Source: DATHKG01 sp035489435 (lineage in GTDB: Bacteria; Bacteroidota; Bacteroidia; Chitinophagales; Chitinophagaceae). From it: a DNA stretch of 64,000 nucleotides. Of the stretch, positions 51,521-60,502 are shown in pieces (position 1 is the stretch's first letter; every line of letters starts with the position of its first letter). Made by a program: the position numbers and the translations under genes. The notes under the pieces were generated by a model. It was not told the origin of the DNA. It saw only the letters and a program-made list of their open reading frames with translations, and searched no databases. The stretch lies in NCBI GenBank assembly GCA_035489435.1, contig DATHKG010000096.1. One strand, 5' to 3'.

Positions 51521-52172
51521 ATGAACCAGCTGAAAGAATGGATAAACATTGATCATGAATCAGACACACCGGTGTATCTGCAGATCACAAATGCATTCAT
51601 TCATAATATCATGAATGGCAGGCTGCGAAAGGGTCTCAAACTTTCCGGCTCAAGGATTATAGCGGCCGAACTCCAGATAAACCGGATGACTATTGTAGCG
51701 GCTTTTGACGAGTTGGCAGCGCAGGGCTGGATACAAATGATACCAAGAAAAGGAACATTTAAAACTAGCTGCTAATTTTCGCCGTTTTATTGATCACCAG
51801 GGTGATAGTTTGCTTGAAAACGCAATTGCATCACTTTATCAGGACGGAACTATTTCCAGGCACATAAAGAAAACAGTCAGGTTGTATAGGGAAAGAAGAG
51901 ATCATTTTTGTGACCTCCTGAAAAATGAACTTGGTTCAAATGTTTCATTCCAGGTGCCTGATGGTGGCATGTCTGTGTGGCTCACTTTCAAAAATCATAA
52001 CCTGCCCAGACTTTCGGCTGATGCACTTTTGAAAGGACTGGTAATTAGTACCGGGGAAGATTATAATACCGATACGACAAAATATAACGCCGCCAGGTTT
52101 GGGTTCGCATCTTTAAACACCAGCGAACAACTTACAGCCATTGCCATACTTAAGAAATGTATGCGCATCTGA
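51521..52172 (+). pseudogene. Decayed MocR/GntR-type regulator with internal deletion
   Basis: The 5' part encodes an 84-aa GntR winged HTH (IDHESDTPVYLQITNAFIHN, SRIIAAELQINRMTIVAAFD, then the end of the domain at GTFKTS). The frame then stops (TAA at 51773), and another frame directly continues with ANFRRFIDHQGDS, LYRERRDHFCDLL and VPDGGMSVWLTFK, which is the C-terminal tail of the aminotransferase-like domain. The ~250 residues between, including the PLP lysine, are missing. The gene is therefore an out-of-frame internal deletion of a MocR regulator that probably controlled the divergent AhpD/decarboxylase pair. Confidence 0.85.
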
Positions 52173-52195
52173 GTAAATCAACACCCGCTTTTTTT

Positions 52196-53275
52196 CTACC
52201 TGGCAGGTTTTGACTTAGCTCTTTCATATTGGATTGGCCACCTGATATCCATTCCTAATTGTTGAGCAGCACTTAGCGGGAAATTAGGGTTCCTTAAACT
52301 TTCTCTTGCCAGCAAAACAAGATCAGCTTGTTTGCTAACAAGGATTTCTTCCGCCTGTTGAGCTGTAGTTATCAGACCGACTGCTCCGGTTAAAATTCCG
52401 GCATCAATCCGGATCCTTGCTGCAAACCCAACCTGGTAACCGGGCGTGTTTGGAATCTTCACCACCGGTACATTGCCACCACTTGATGTATCAATCAGAT
52501 GAACCCCTTCAGACTTTAGCAACTTTGCGAGGTTCACCGAATCTTCAATGGTCCATCCGCCTTCCGTCCAGTCAGTGGCTGAAATACGCACGAACAAAGG
52601 CTTCTCTTTACCCCATTCCTTTTTTACCGCCCGGGCTACCTCCATAAGGAGTCGTATCCTGTTTTCAAAACTTCCGCCATACTCATCAGTCCTGTTATTG
52701 CTAAGCGGTGAATAAAACTGGTGCAACAGATACCCGTGGGCGGCATGTATTTCCACAACATCATACCCGACGGCTTTAGCCCTTTTGACAGCATCTATAT
52801 AATCGTTTATCAACCCCTGGATCGCGTTTTTATCCAGGGCAAGAGGTGACAACTGCGTTGCTTTGAATGGTAAGGCAGAAGCACTCACGGTTTGCCAGCC
52901 ATTGGGCTGATCTGGTGGGACCTGATCTGCTCCTTTCCAGGGCAGTTCGCAGCTCGCTTTCCTTCCGGCATGCGCGAGTTGAATTCCCGCTTTCGCACCT
53001 TGCTGATGAATGAAATATACTATTTGCTTTAATTTATTGGTTTGTTCATCTTTCCAGATTCCCAGGTCGCCATAAGTGATCCGTCCCTCTGCATTCACCG
53101 CTGTAGCTTCCTGGATAATTAATGCGGCGCCTCCTGTTGCCCGGCATCCCAGGTGAACAAGATGCCAGTCGTCTGCAAATCCATCTACTGACGAATATTG
53201 ACACATAGGCGAAATAACAATCCTGTTTTTTAGTTCGGTACCAGCTATTGTGATCGGAGAAAAAAGTAAACTCAT
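52196..53275 (-). CDS. Old yellow enzyme family NADH:flavin oxidoreductase (YqjM/NamA-like)
   Basis: 359 aa. FMN-binding TIM barrel: KNRIVISPMCQYSS (with the Cys typical of the YqjM subgroup), GIQLAHAGRKAS, VEIHAAHGYLLHQFYSPLSN (catalytic His pair), then ISATDWTEGGW and LVLLARESLRNPNFP. It reduces activated carbon-carbon double bonds with NAD(P)H, often for detoxification. It is divergent from the DUF234 ATPase gene across a 122-bp region with four GGCCAAATC-type sites, which may couple control of both. Confidence 0.93.
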   Translation of the reverse strand: MSLLFSPITIAGTELKNRIVISPMCQYSSVDGFADDWHLVHLGCRATGGAALIIQEATAVNAEGRITYGDLGIWKDEQTNKLKQIVYFIHQQGAKAGIQLAHAGRKASCELPWKGADQVPPDQPNGWQTVSASALPFKATQLSPLALDKNAIQGLINDYIDAVKRAKAVGYDVVEIHAAHGYLLHQFYSPLSNNRTDEYGGSFENRIRLLMEVARAVKKEWGKEKPLFVRISATDWTEGGWTIEDSVNLAKLLKSEGVHLIDTSSGGNVPVVKIPNTPGYQVGFAARIRIDAGILTGAVGLITTAQQAEEILVSKQADLVLLARESLRNPNFPLSAAQQLGMDIRWPIQYERAKSKPAR

Positions 53276-53296
53276 TTTATATGTTTTAGTATTTCA

Positions 53297-53391
53297 ATTT
53301 GGCCGAAACCCGGCTCTTTGATCTATTTTTGGCCAAATCCAACTTTTAGATTGGCCGGAAAACGTATTTTTAATACCTTTACGGCCAAATC
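53297..53391. promoter_or_regulatory. Four GGCCAAATC-type sites in a divergent promoter
   Basis: Copies at 53297-53304 (reverse), 53331-53339 (forward), 53349-53356 (reverse, one base shorter) and 53383-53391 (forward) alternate in orientation. A -33-like TTGG at 53351 and a TAnnTTTG-like TACCTTTA at 53374 are 19 bp apart, so two sites flank or overlap a likely promoter of the plus-strand ATPase gene. This is a probable repressor or activator operator for both genes. Confidence 0.55.
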
Positions 53392-53397
53392 GAATTC

Positions 53398-54825
53398 ATG
53401 AACTTTATTGGTCGTGTAAAAGAACTAGCTCTCCTGAGAAGCCTTAAAACAGCAAAAACTGCTGAGTTCGTTGCCATTTATGGAAGACGCAGGGTTGGCA
53501 AGACTTTCCTGGTAAGGGAGGCCTTTGAAAATAATTTCGATTTTTCCATTACGGGACTTGCTAACGCAACGCTTAGTCAACAACTGGTCAATTTCAATTA
53601 TGCTGCCAGCAAATATGCATCAAAACAATTGAACCTAGCTGTGCCTTTAAACTGGCAGGAAGCATTTCAGCAATTAATCTCTATTATTGAGCAATCCAAA
53701 TCTGGTCGCAAGGTTATATTTATAGATGAACTGCCCTGGCTTGATACGCCTAACTCGGGATTTATTTCTGCACTCGAACATTTCTGGAATTCATGGGCAA
53801 GTGGGCGGAAAGATATTATCCTGGTTGTCTGCGGGTCGGCTGCCGGGTGGATGATCAGTAAACTCATCAACAACAAAGGAGGTTTACACAACAGGGTTAC
53901 CCAAAGAATCCGGGTTGAACCATTCACACTTAGTGAATGCGAGCAATTCTTTACAGAAAAATCGGCTGTATATGACCGTTATCAGATTGTGTTGTTATAT
54001 ATGGTCATGGGTGGTATCCCATTTTATCTCGAACAGGTAAAGGTTCGTAAAAGCGCGGCCCAAAATATCGATAAGCTCTGTTTTTCAGCGGATGGGCTCC
54101 TGCGGAGCGAGTTTGATAATTTATATCGTTCGCTTTTCCATCACCCGGAAAAGCATATCCAGCTGATAGAAACATTGGGGAAAAAAAGTAAAGGACTTAC
54201 ACGTGAAGAACTGATTGCAAGCTCTGGCCTTAGTGGTGGTGGTGGACTTAGCAGACTATTACAGGAACTCGAAGAAAGTGGTTTTATAAGAAAGTACATG
54301 GCTTTCGGTGCAAAGGAAAAAAATCATCTTTACCAACTCATCGATTGTTATTCGCTATTTTATCTAAAGATGATACGTGGCACAAGTGTTATGGATGAGA
54401 ATAACTGGATTGCGGGTCTCGACTCTCCGAAACAAAGGGCGTGGAGTGGATACGCTTTTGAACAGGTTTGTCTTTCGCATCTTTCTGAAATAAAAATGGC
54501 GCTGGGTATCAGCGGCGTTCAAACTCAAACTGCTTCATGGAAAAGCCGCACCAGTGAAAACGGTGCCCAGATTGATTTATTAATTGATCGCCGTGACCAT
54601 GTAATTAACGTGTGTGAAATAAAATTTTCAATCAACGATTTCACGATTGATAAAAAATACGCTGAACAGCTTCGTAACAAACTACAGGCATTCAGAGAAG
54701 AATCTAAAACCAGGAAATCATTATTTCTGACTTTGATTACCACTTTTGGTTTAACAAACAATCAATATTCTACTTCAATAGTACAAAATGAATTGACAAT
54801 AGATGCTTTGTTTTCTACAAAGTGA
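53398..54825 (+). CDS. AAA-type ATPase with DUF234-like nuclease-fold C terminus
   Basis: 475 aa. Walker A GRRRVGKTFLVRE near residue 30, Walker B VIFIDELPWLD near 110, and a sensor region with VVCGSAAGWMISKL. A winged-helix segment follows (~275-310; LTREELIASSGLSGGGGLSR), and a C-terminal PD-(D/E)xK-like DUF234 domain (~385-460; QIDLLIDR, VCEIKFS). Such proteins are widespread in Bacteroidota and archaea, and their role is unsettled. The last eleven residues (ELTIDALFSTK) are encoded by the first of three 34-bp tandem repeats. Confidence 0.9.
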   Translation: MNFIGRVKELALLRSLKTAKTAEFVAIYGRRRVGKTFLVREAFENNFDFSITGLANATLSQQLVNFNYAASKYASKQLNLAVPLNWQEAFQQLISIIEQSKSGRKVIFIDELPWLDTPNSGFISALEHFWNSWASGRKDIILVVCGSAAGWMISKLINNKGGLHNRVTQRIRVEPFTLSECEQFFTEKSAVYDRYQIVLLYMVMGGIPFYLEQVKVRKSAAQNIDKLCFSADGLLRSEFDNLYRSLFHHPEKHIQLIETLGKKSKGLTREELIASSGLSGGGGLSRLLQELEESGFIRKYMAFGAKEKNHLYQLIDCYSLFYLKMIRGTSVMDENNWIAGLDSPKQRAWSGYAFEQVCLSHLSEIKMALGISGVQTQTASWKSRTSENGAQIDLLIDRRDHVINVCEIKFSINDFTIDKKYAEQLRNKLQAFREESKTRKSLFLTLITTFGLTNNQYSTSIVQNELTIDALFSTK

Positions 54826-54891
54826 ATTGACAATGAATGTCTTGTTCGGAATAATATGAATTGATAATGGATGCCTTGTTTGGAACAAAGT
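54790..54891 (+). repeat. Three 34-bp tandem copies of the ATPase gene 3' end
   Basis: Units at 54790-54823, 54824-54857 and 54858-54891 begin GAATTGACAAT, GAATTGACAAT and GAATTGATAAT. If read in their own frames they give ELTIDALFSTK, ELTMNVLFGII and ELIMDALFGTK. Because 34 is not a multiple of three, the first junction makes the TGA stop. The protein-coding pattern is kept in the later copies. Confidence 0.85.
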
Positions 54892-54962
54892 GAAAATCCG
54901 GTGTTTGTGATACTGAAATTTAAAACTCAGCGTATTGGCCAGCCAGGATTCGTTTATTCCAT

Positions 54963-55832
54963 TTAAACTTCAAATGTCTCGGAAGTTTTAAGAGAAGCCG
55001 GGGACCTGCCAAACCGGTCACGAAAGACCCGGCTGAAATGTGAAGGGCTTTCAAAACCGCTTTCAAATACGGTTTCACCAATGGTTTTATTACGATTGGT
55101 AATCAGGTGTAATGCGTGGTTCAACCGCTTCTCCAATAACCATTTGCCAGGTGGCGACTTGTAGATTTTGATAAAGTCACGTTTGAAGGCCGATAAACTT
55201 CTCGAACTCAGTTTCGCAAATTCCTCCAGCTTAAGATTAAAACAAAAATTATCTTCCATTACTTCCTGTAGCGAAACGGACCTCGGAGTATTTAAGAGAG
55301 AACAGAAATAACATAACATTTCTTCGTTGGCAGGATTATCCGCCACGGTAAGAATAAGCTCCCTGAATTTAAGATTGATCAACGACCGGTCAGGCGTAGG
55401 ATTAGCCTCAAAAAAAGGCATCATGGACTCGAAGAAAGTCCTGAGAACCGCGTTGGTTTCGACCGCAATCACCGACTGATATCTCCTTGGAGCCGCCTTT
55501 ACCGGTGAAGTTTTAGTTTGTAACACTTCGCAAATAAATTCATCTGTTACGAAGAATATCACAAGGCAAAATGTGTCATCAAAAAACTGTTCAACAATAC
55601 AGGCTCCTTTTCTTACCAGCACGCAGCTACCCTCGCTAAGATTATAGGAGCCGTGAGTCGTATGCCAGATTTTACGGCCTTTCATCACATAAACAAAATA
55701 GTTATGCTGGCTCCAGATATCCTGATTTTTGTTCTCGAGCGGACAATTGTAAATTGACACCAGGCAATCAGCACAGCGTAGCTGCTTGTAATGATTAGTA
55801 TTTGCGACTAAATTTCCGTATAGATCCAGCAC
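54963..55832 (-). CDS. AraC-family transcriptional regulator
   Basis: 289 aa from a GTG at 55832. The N-terminal domain is cupin-like (NYFVYVMKGRKIWHTTHGSYNL, SCVLVRKGACIVEQF). The C-terminal HTH pair is NLKLEEFAKLSSRSLSAFKR and IGETVFESGFESPSHFSRVF, then FGRSPASLK. Similar proteins in Bacteroidota control small sets of adjacent genes; no neighbour in the same direction is close enough to call an operon, and the upstream region (55833-55977) lies next to the LytTR stop. Target unknown. Confidence 0.85.
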   Translation of the reverse strand: MLDLYGNLVANTNHYKQLRCADCLVSIYNCPLENKNQDIWSQHNYFVYVMKGRKIWHTTHGSYNLSEGSCVLVRKGACIVEQFFDDTFCLVIFFVTDEFICEVLQTKTSPVKAAPRRYQSVIAVETNAVLRTFFESMMPFFEANPTPDRSLINLKFRELILTVADNPANEEMLCYFCSLLNTPRSVSLQEVMEDNFCFNLKLEEFAKLSSRSLSAFKRDFIKIYKSPPGKWLLEKRLNHALHLITNRNKTIGETVFESGFESPSHFSRVFRDRFGRSPASLKTSETFEV

Positions 55833-55977
55833 TTTTACACAATATTAGTGACGGCTTAAAATGCGATTTAAATCTTAAGTCAAGATAGTAAATATTTTAT
55901 AAATATGTATACCACGAACCGGGGTATTATGGGTCACTACACAGTACGCAACACCAGGAGCAGATTATTCTTTTCTC

Positions 55978-56700
55978 CTATTTTTTCCACAATTTATCAT
56001 TCACAACACGGCCGATCACGGCATCACGATAATTTCGGCTTACGGGGATCCGGTATTCTCCTATTATGATCTCATTGTTTTCAATTGCTTTTACTTTATC
56101 AATTGAAATAACATATGATTTATGAACACGCAGGAAACGCCGACTGTCAAGTTTCTCGTCCAGGTTTTTCAAATACAACAGCGTTAGAAACTTTCCTGCA
56201 GTTGTATATATAGTAACATAATTTTGCAAGGCTTCTATAAATAAAATGTCAGCGAAATAAATCTTTTCATAGCGGTAATCACATTTAATAAAAAAATACG
56301 AAGAAGAATGAATCTCATTTGCATCGACGGCTGGTTTCGATAGCATGTAGTAGTCCCTGGCTTTGCTTACGGCTTTGTAAAACCGGCTGAATACAATTGG
56401 CTTCACCATATAATCAAGTACATCCAGCTGAAATCCTTCAAGCGCATACTGAGGGTAAGCACTACTGATTATAACCATAGGCCGGTTAGGAGAAATCCTC
56501 AGGTATTCGATCCCATTCATCATAGGCATCTGGATATCCAGAAATATAAGATCCACCGATTGCCCTTCAAGTATCCGGCTCAGTTCAACAGGATTATTGC
56601 CTGATGCTACGCAGCGGACAAAATCGACCTCTTTCAGGTACCCTTCCAGGCATTCCCGGGCCAGTGGTTCATCATCAATCACAACGCAATTTAAAATCAT
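55978..56700 (-). CDS. LytTR-family response regulator
   Basis: 240 aa. The receiver has all key residues: acidic pair in CVVIDDEPLARE, phospho-Asp in LIFLDIQMPMMNG, Ser in VIISSAYPQYAL and Lys in DYMVKPIVFSRF. The C-terminal LytTR DNA-binding domain follows (YFADILFIEALQNYVTIYTT, FLRVHKSYVISIDKV). Its ATG overlaps the sensor kinase stop by 4 bp, so the two are cotranslated. The TonB receptor gene on the other side of the kinase is a candidate target. Confidence 0.93.
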   Translation of the reverse strand: MILNCVVIDDEPLARECLEGYLKEVDFVRCVASGNNPVELSRILEGQSVDLIFLDIQMPMMNGIEYLRISPNRPMVIISSAYPQYALEGFQLDVLDYMVKPIVFSRFYKAVSKARDYYMLSKPAVDANEIHSSSYFFIKCDYRYEKIYFADILFIEALQNYVTIYTTAGKFLTLLYLKNLDEKLDSRRFLRVHKSYVISIDKVKAIENNEIIIGEYRIPVSRNYRDAVIGRVVNDKLWKK

Positions 56701-57824
56701 AGTGGTACCATTTTCAGGTTAACGGGTTGGTGCTGATGAAGCAATACACTTAATTCAACTTTGTATTCACCTTTGCCACGCCGGGCTGACAAGACGTGTG
56801 CATCGGGGTAAAGGAGCTCCAGTCTTCGTTGGATATTTGTTAACCCTATCCCGCTGAAGTGAATAACATCGGCATTAACAGCTGGTCCATTGGCCACCGA
56901 ATTTGTAACCGTCATATATAAGTCGGCATCTTTTGTTTTCAATTCAATCGAAATGCGACTTATCTCCCCGTTTAATTTGTTTACATGTTTGAAGGCATTT
57001 TCAACAAACGGTATCAGCATGAATGGTGCAATAACGAGATCATTGTTCACTTGCTGATCTATGTTTACAGTTAGTTCAAGATTTCGCTCCTGTCGCAGAC
57101 GTTCCAGTTCTATGAAGTTTACAAGGTAACTTATCTCTTGTTTGAGAGGAATCTGTTGTTCATTGCATTCGTATAATTGGTATCTCAGCAATTCTGAAAA
57201 TTTTGCAAGTGACTCAGAAGCCTTGTCAGGATTTTTATGAATCAATACAAAGATTGAATTTATCGTGTTGAAAAGAAAATGGGGGTTGAACTGGGATTTC
57301 AAAAACTTCAGCTCTGTCTCAAGTTTCTCCTGTTGCAGCTCCCGCTCACGTTGTTTCCCCTGTAGCCAGTTCTTGGTAAGCTTCACGCACATTGCCAGGG
57401 TCATTGATGCCACTGTAGATGGCAATGTATTCATTTGAAAAAAATACAGATAATTTGCTGGTTCAACACCGTAAAGGGATAGCATTGTTTTTCCCGATAG
57501 CCAGCCGCTCACATTATAGCCGGAGGCGATAAATGCTGCCGTTGCGATAATTGTAAGTGACAGATAAACGATGTATTCCAGGTACTTCGCTTTCTCAAGA
57601 AATCGCGGAATTAAAAAATATAGATTAAAATAAACACCCAGGGCCTGGAAGATAACATAGAAAAAAAACTTTATGGCATAGGGTGAATAAAGAATGTTGT
57701 TTGCAACAGCCAGTGGGTTGCCAATGTTGATTGTCCACCAGGCACAATGATAAAGAAACCAGAAAGGCAGATGATACAGCTTGTATCGGAAAAACCAATG
57801 ACCTGTTTTTGCATAAATCTGCAT
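56697..57824 (-). CDS. LytS-type sensor histidine kinase
   Basis: 375 aa. Four N-terminal membrane spans (~15-35, 45-75, 85-110, 125-145), then the His_kinase domain: the phospho-acceptor His in LKSQFNPHFLFNTINSIF, and an ATPase domain with VENAFKHV (N box) and GIGLTNIQRRLEL (G box). Senses an unknown membrane signal and phosphorylates the LytTR regulator. It is divergent from the outer-membrane receptor at 57997, whose gene it may control through the regulator. Confidence 0.92.
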   Translation of the reverse strand: MQIYAKTGHWFFRYKLYHLPFWFLYHCAWWTINIGNPLAVANNILYSPYAIKFFFYVIFQALGVYFNLYFLIPRFLEKAKYLEYIVYLSLTIIATAAFIASGYNVSGWLSGKTMLSLYGVEPANYLYFFQMNTLPSTVASMTLAMCVKLTKNWLQGKQRERELQQEKLETELKFLKSQFNPHFLFNTINSIFVLIHKNPDKASESLAKFSELLRYQLYECNEQQIPLKQEISYLVNFIELERLRQERNLELTVNIDQQVNNDLVIAPFMLIPFVENAFKHVNKLNGEISRISIELKTKDADLYMTVTNSVANGPAVNADVIHFSGIGLTNIQRRLELLYPDAHVLSARRGKGEYKVELSVLLHQHQPVNLKMVPL

Positions 57825-57964
57825 GTATTAAAAATATGCGAATCATTCGGTTTGAAGTGCCTGTAAATATAACCGGCGGGAAAATATTGACGAAAGGCAG
57901 TTTTCTGTAGTTCTGCACCTTATCAACATTTCCGGTCGCCTTGTCAATCCTTATTTTAAATGAA

Positions 57965-58005
57965 CATGGGCATTCCTTTCTTTAGATCAGAAACTCATGC
58001 CCATG
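57965..58005 (+). promoter_or_regulatory. Inverted repeat covering the receptor start codon
   Basis: CATGGGCAT (57965-57973) and ATGCCCATG (57997-58005) are perfect 9-bp inverted arms with 23 nt between them; the right arm includes the start codon (ATG CCC ATG). In mRNA the stem could hide the start. No Shine-Dalgarno is visible in the loop. Confidence 0.45.
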
Positions 58006-60471
58006 ATTAAAACAACACTGATATCAGGATGCTTACTATTGGCTTTAGCAGGTAATACCCAGGTGACCGGAAAAGTAATAACCCAGGATTCGGCAACCAA
58101 AGATCTCAGTCCTCTCGCAGCTGCAAATGTCTCGCTTTTAAAAAGCCAGGACAGTTCCATGATGATTTCAATGTTCACAGACACGGCCGGTAATTACCGT
58201 ATCACTCCATTAATGGCAGGAGATTACCTGTTGAAAATAAGCAACATTGGGTTCAGTTCATGGACCTCTCAAAAATTCTATTGGAACGGCAAACAAACTG
58301 TAAATTTTGGAAGTCAGCTTCTGCAACCTGCTGCAGAACAATTGGAAGCAGTGCAAATAAGAGCTACTAAACCCATCACCCGCCAAAACCCTTATGGTAC
58401 AATTGTAAACATTGCTGGAAGTGTTTTTGCGAAAGGGAATAATCTGCTAAGCATACTTGAACGATCGCCGGGTGTGTTGATTGATCCCCGAACCAACACT
58501 ATTTCACTGAATGGTAAAGGCGGAGTTCTTGTTATGATCAATAACCGGCCTCTGCGGATGCCTGCGAACCAGCTTATAACTTTATTAACAAGTATGAGCG
58601 CAAATGATGTTGAACAAGTCGAACTGCTTACATCGCCGGGTGCAGGTTTCGACGCGGAAGGCAGCGGCGGCATCATCAACATCATCTCAAAAAAATCAAT
58701 TAAGAAAGGAACAAATGGTTCTATGTACGTCACTGCCGGCCAGGGTTGGGGACCCAAGGGAATGGCCAGTGTTAACCTGTCACACATAGGATCGAAGGTT
58801 GATCTCAGCGGAGCTTATTCCTATTCCGTCGACAGGACCCGGACTGATTTGTTTATAATCAGTGAACAGGTGATGCCGACTTTTGGCGGCAGTATGAAAG
58901 TAGTTGTATGGGATACAAGCAAAGCAACCCAGCAAAACCATAATGCAAATTATAGTGTTATCATACATCCTGATACACTGACAAATATCGGCATAATCCT
59001 ATCGGGCAATTTAAGTAAGCGGATGTTGACGGTTACGGACCAATCGAATTATCTGCTAATGCCCGACTCCCTGCTTTATTTTAAGGGTCTTATCAAAAGC
59101 CCGAATGACTGGAAAGATTATTCAGTCTCCACTTTTTTTGACCGGTTCTTTCCGAAACAACAAAAACTGAGTTTCGGGGCAGATTTCCTTCATTTCAAAA
59201 ATGAAAATCCATCTACTATTCAAACAAGCCTGAAAGACAAAAATGAAAAACCAGTTGGGAATAACGACACCATGTTTTCACCTTTTCAATATGGCTTTGC
59301 CCAAACGAAGATATCAGTTGCAGTTTTAAAATCCGATTATCAAAAGGAACTCACGACAACAATAAAAATGGAAGCAGGTCTCAAAGGCAACCTCACTCAA
59401 AGCAGCAGTTTATCAGGTCTCGAAAGCCTGGTTGATGGCAGCTTGGTTAGCCGGGCGGAAACTATTAATCAAATCATGATGAATGAACATATCGCTGCTG
59501 CCTATACATCATTTAATTTCAGACCGGGTAAAGCCGCCAATTTCATTGTTGGGGGTCGCTATGAATATGCAAGCACGGAAATGAAAGAGCCCGTCACTGG
59601 TAAACAACTGCTAAGCAGGAATATGTCAAAATTTTTCCCTGCTATTTTCGTTGTTTTACGCCCAGGTTCTAAAAGCGAGTGGCAGATTTCATATACAGAA
59701 AGAATTACCCGACCGACTTATAACGACCTTGCTTCGTTTGTGCGTTACAGTGATGCAACAGCGGTATATACCGGTAACCCGGGTCTGAGGGCTACCATCA
59801 GTAGGAATCTTAAATTGGGATACATATATCGCAACCACAGCTTCACAATGATGCTTAGCAGGGATGATCATCCGATTGCAAATTATCAACTGACTGAAAG
59901 TAAAGGTTCCAGGCTTCTATACGTGTCGCCGCAAAATCTGCGTTACAAGAATTATCTTAACCTGCAAATAAATAGTCCATGGCGACTAACAGAATGGTGG
60001 AACAGCAATATTAATCTCGTTGCAGGCTGGCGGCAATTTGCATTGAATTATTCACTTCTTCCTGTGAGAAAAACCTATTTCGCCTGGTCATTGAACTTCA
60101 ATCAAACATTCCAGCTTACAAAAAATTACTCGGCTGAAATTTCAGGTTGGTACAATTCGCAGACCTTCAATGGCACTGTTAAAGTAAGTGCGATGGGCTC
60201 AATCAATGCGGGCATCAAGAAAGAATTGAACAAAAATTATGGTCGCCTGCAACTCTCTGTTTCTGATATCTTCCGGACGATGCGTATTCATTCCTGGTAT
60301 GGAACTATTACAAAAGAGGCTTTCGGAATTAAGAACCATGTTGCCTTCGATACCGAAACACGGATATTTCCCGTGTTTCGGCTGACTTATTCAAAATCCT
60401 TTGGGAATGGATCGAAGAACTACACCAGTAAACCAGGCCCTGATGAAATTAACAGGGTGAGAAAGGAATAG
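57997..60471 (+). CDS. TonB-dependent outer-membrane beta-barrel receptor
   Basis: 824 aa; ATG at 57997, with a second ATG two codons later. Signal peptide (LISGCLLLALAGNTQ), a carboxypeptidase-regulatory-like domain (~25-110; PLAAANVSLLKSQDSSMMIS, GDYLLKISNIGFSSW), a plug (~135-235; SILERSPGVLIDPRTNTISL, VEQVELLTSPGAGFDAEGSGG, IINIISKKS) and an outer-membrane beta-barrel of the OMP_b-brl_3 class with long loops (~240-824). No SusD partner follows, so the ligand is more likely a peptide, siderophore or metal complex. Divergent from LytS. Confidence 0.93.
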   Translation: MPMIKTTLISGCLLLALAGNTQVTGKVITQDSATKDLSPLAAANVSLLKSQDSSMMISMFTDTAGNYRITPLMAGDYLLKISNIGFSSWTSQKFYWNGKQTVNFGSQLLQPAAEQLEAVQIRATKPITRQNPYGTIVNIAGSVFAKGNNLLSILERSPGVLIDPRTNTISLNGKGGVLVMINNRPLRMPANQLITLLTSMSANDVEQVELLTSPGAGFDAEGSGGIINIISKKSIKKGTNGSMYVTAGQGWGPKGMASVNLSHIGSKVDLSGAYSYSVDRTRTDLFIISEQVMPTFGGSMKVVVWDTSKATQQNHNANYSVIIHPDTLTNIGIILSGNLSKRMLTVTDQSNYLLMPDSLLYFKGLIKSPNDWKDYSVSTFFDRFFPKQQKLSFGADFLHFKNENPSTIQTSLKDKNEKPVGNNDTMFSPFQYGFAQTKISVAVLKSDYQKELTTTIKMEAGLKGNLTQSSSLSGLESLVDGSLVSRAETINQIMMNEHIAAAYTSFNFRPGKAANFIVGGRYEYASTEMKEPVTGKQLLSRNMSKFFPAIFVVLRPGSKSEWQISYTERITRPTYNDLASFVRYSDATAVYTGNPGLRATISRNLKLGYIYRNHSFTMMLSRDDHPIANYQLTESKGSRLLYVSPQNLRYKNYLNLQINSPWRLTEWWNSNINLVAGWRQFALNYSLLPVRKTYFAWSLNFNQTFQLTKNYSAEISGWYNSQTFNGTVKVSAMGSINAGIKKELNKNYGRLQLSVSDIFRTMRIHSWYGTITKEAFGIKNHVAFDTETRIFPVFRLTYSKSFGNGSKNYTSKPGPDEINRVRKE

Positions 60472-60502
60472 AACTTTACCCTGATCCCGCACTAAACAAT
60501 CA

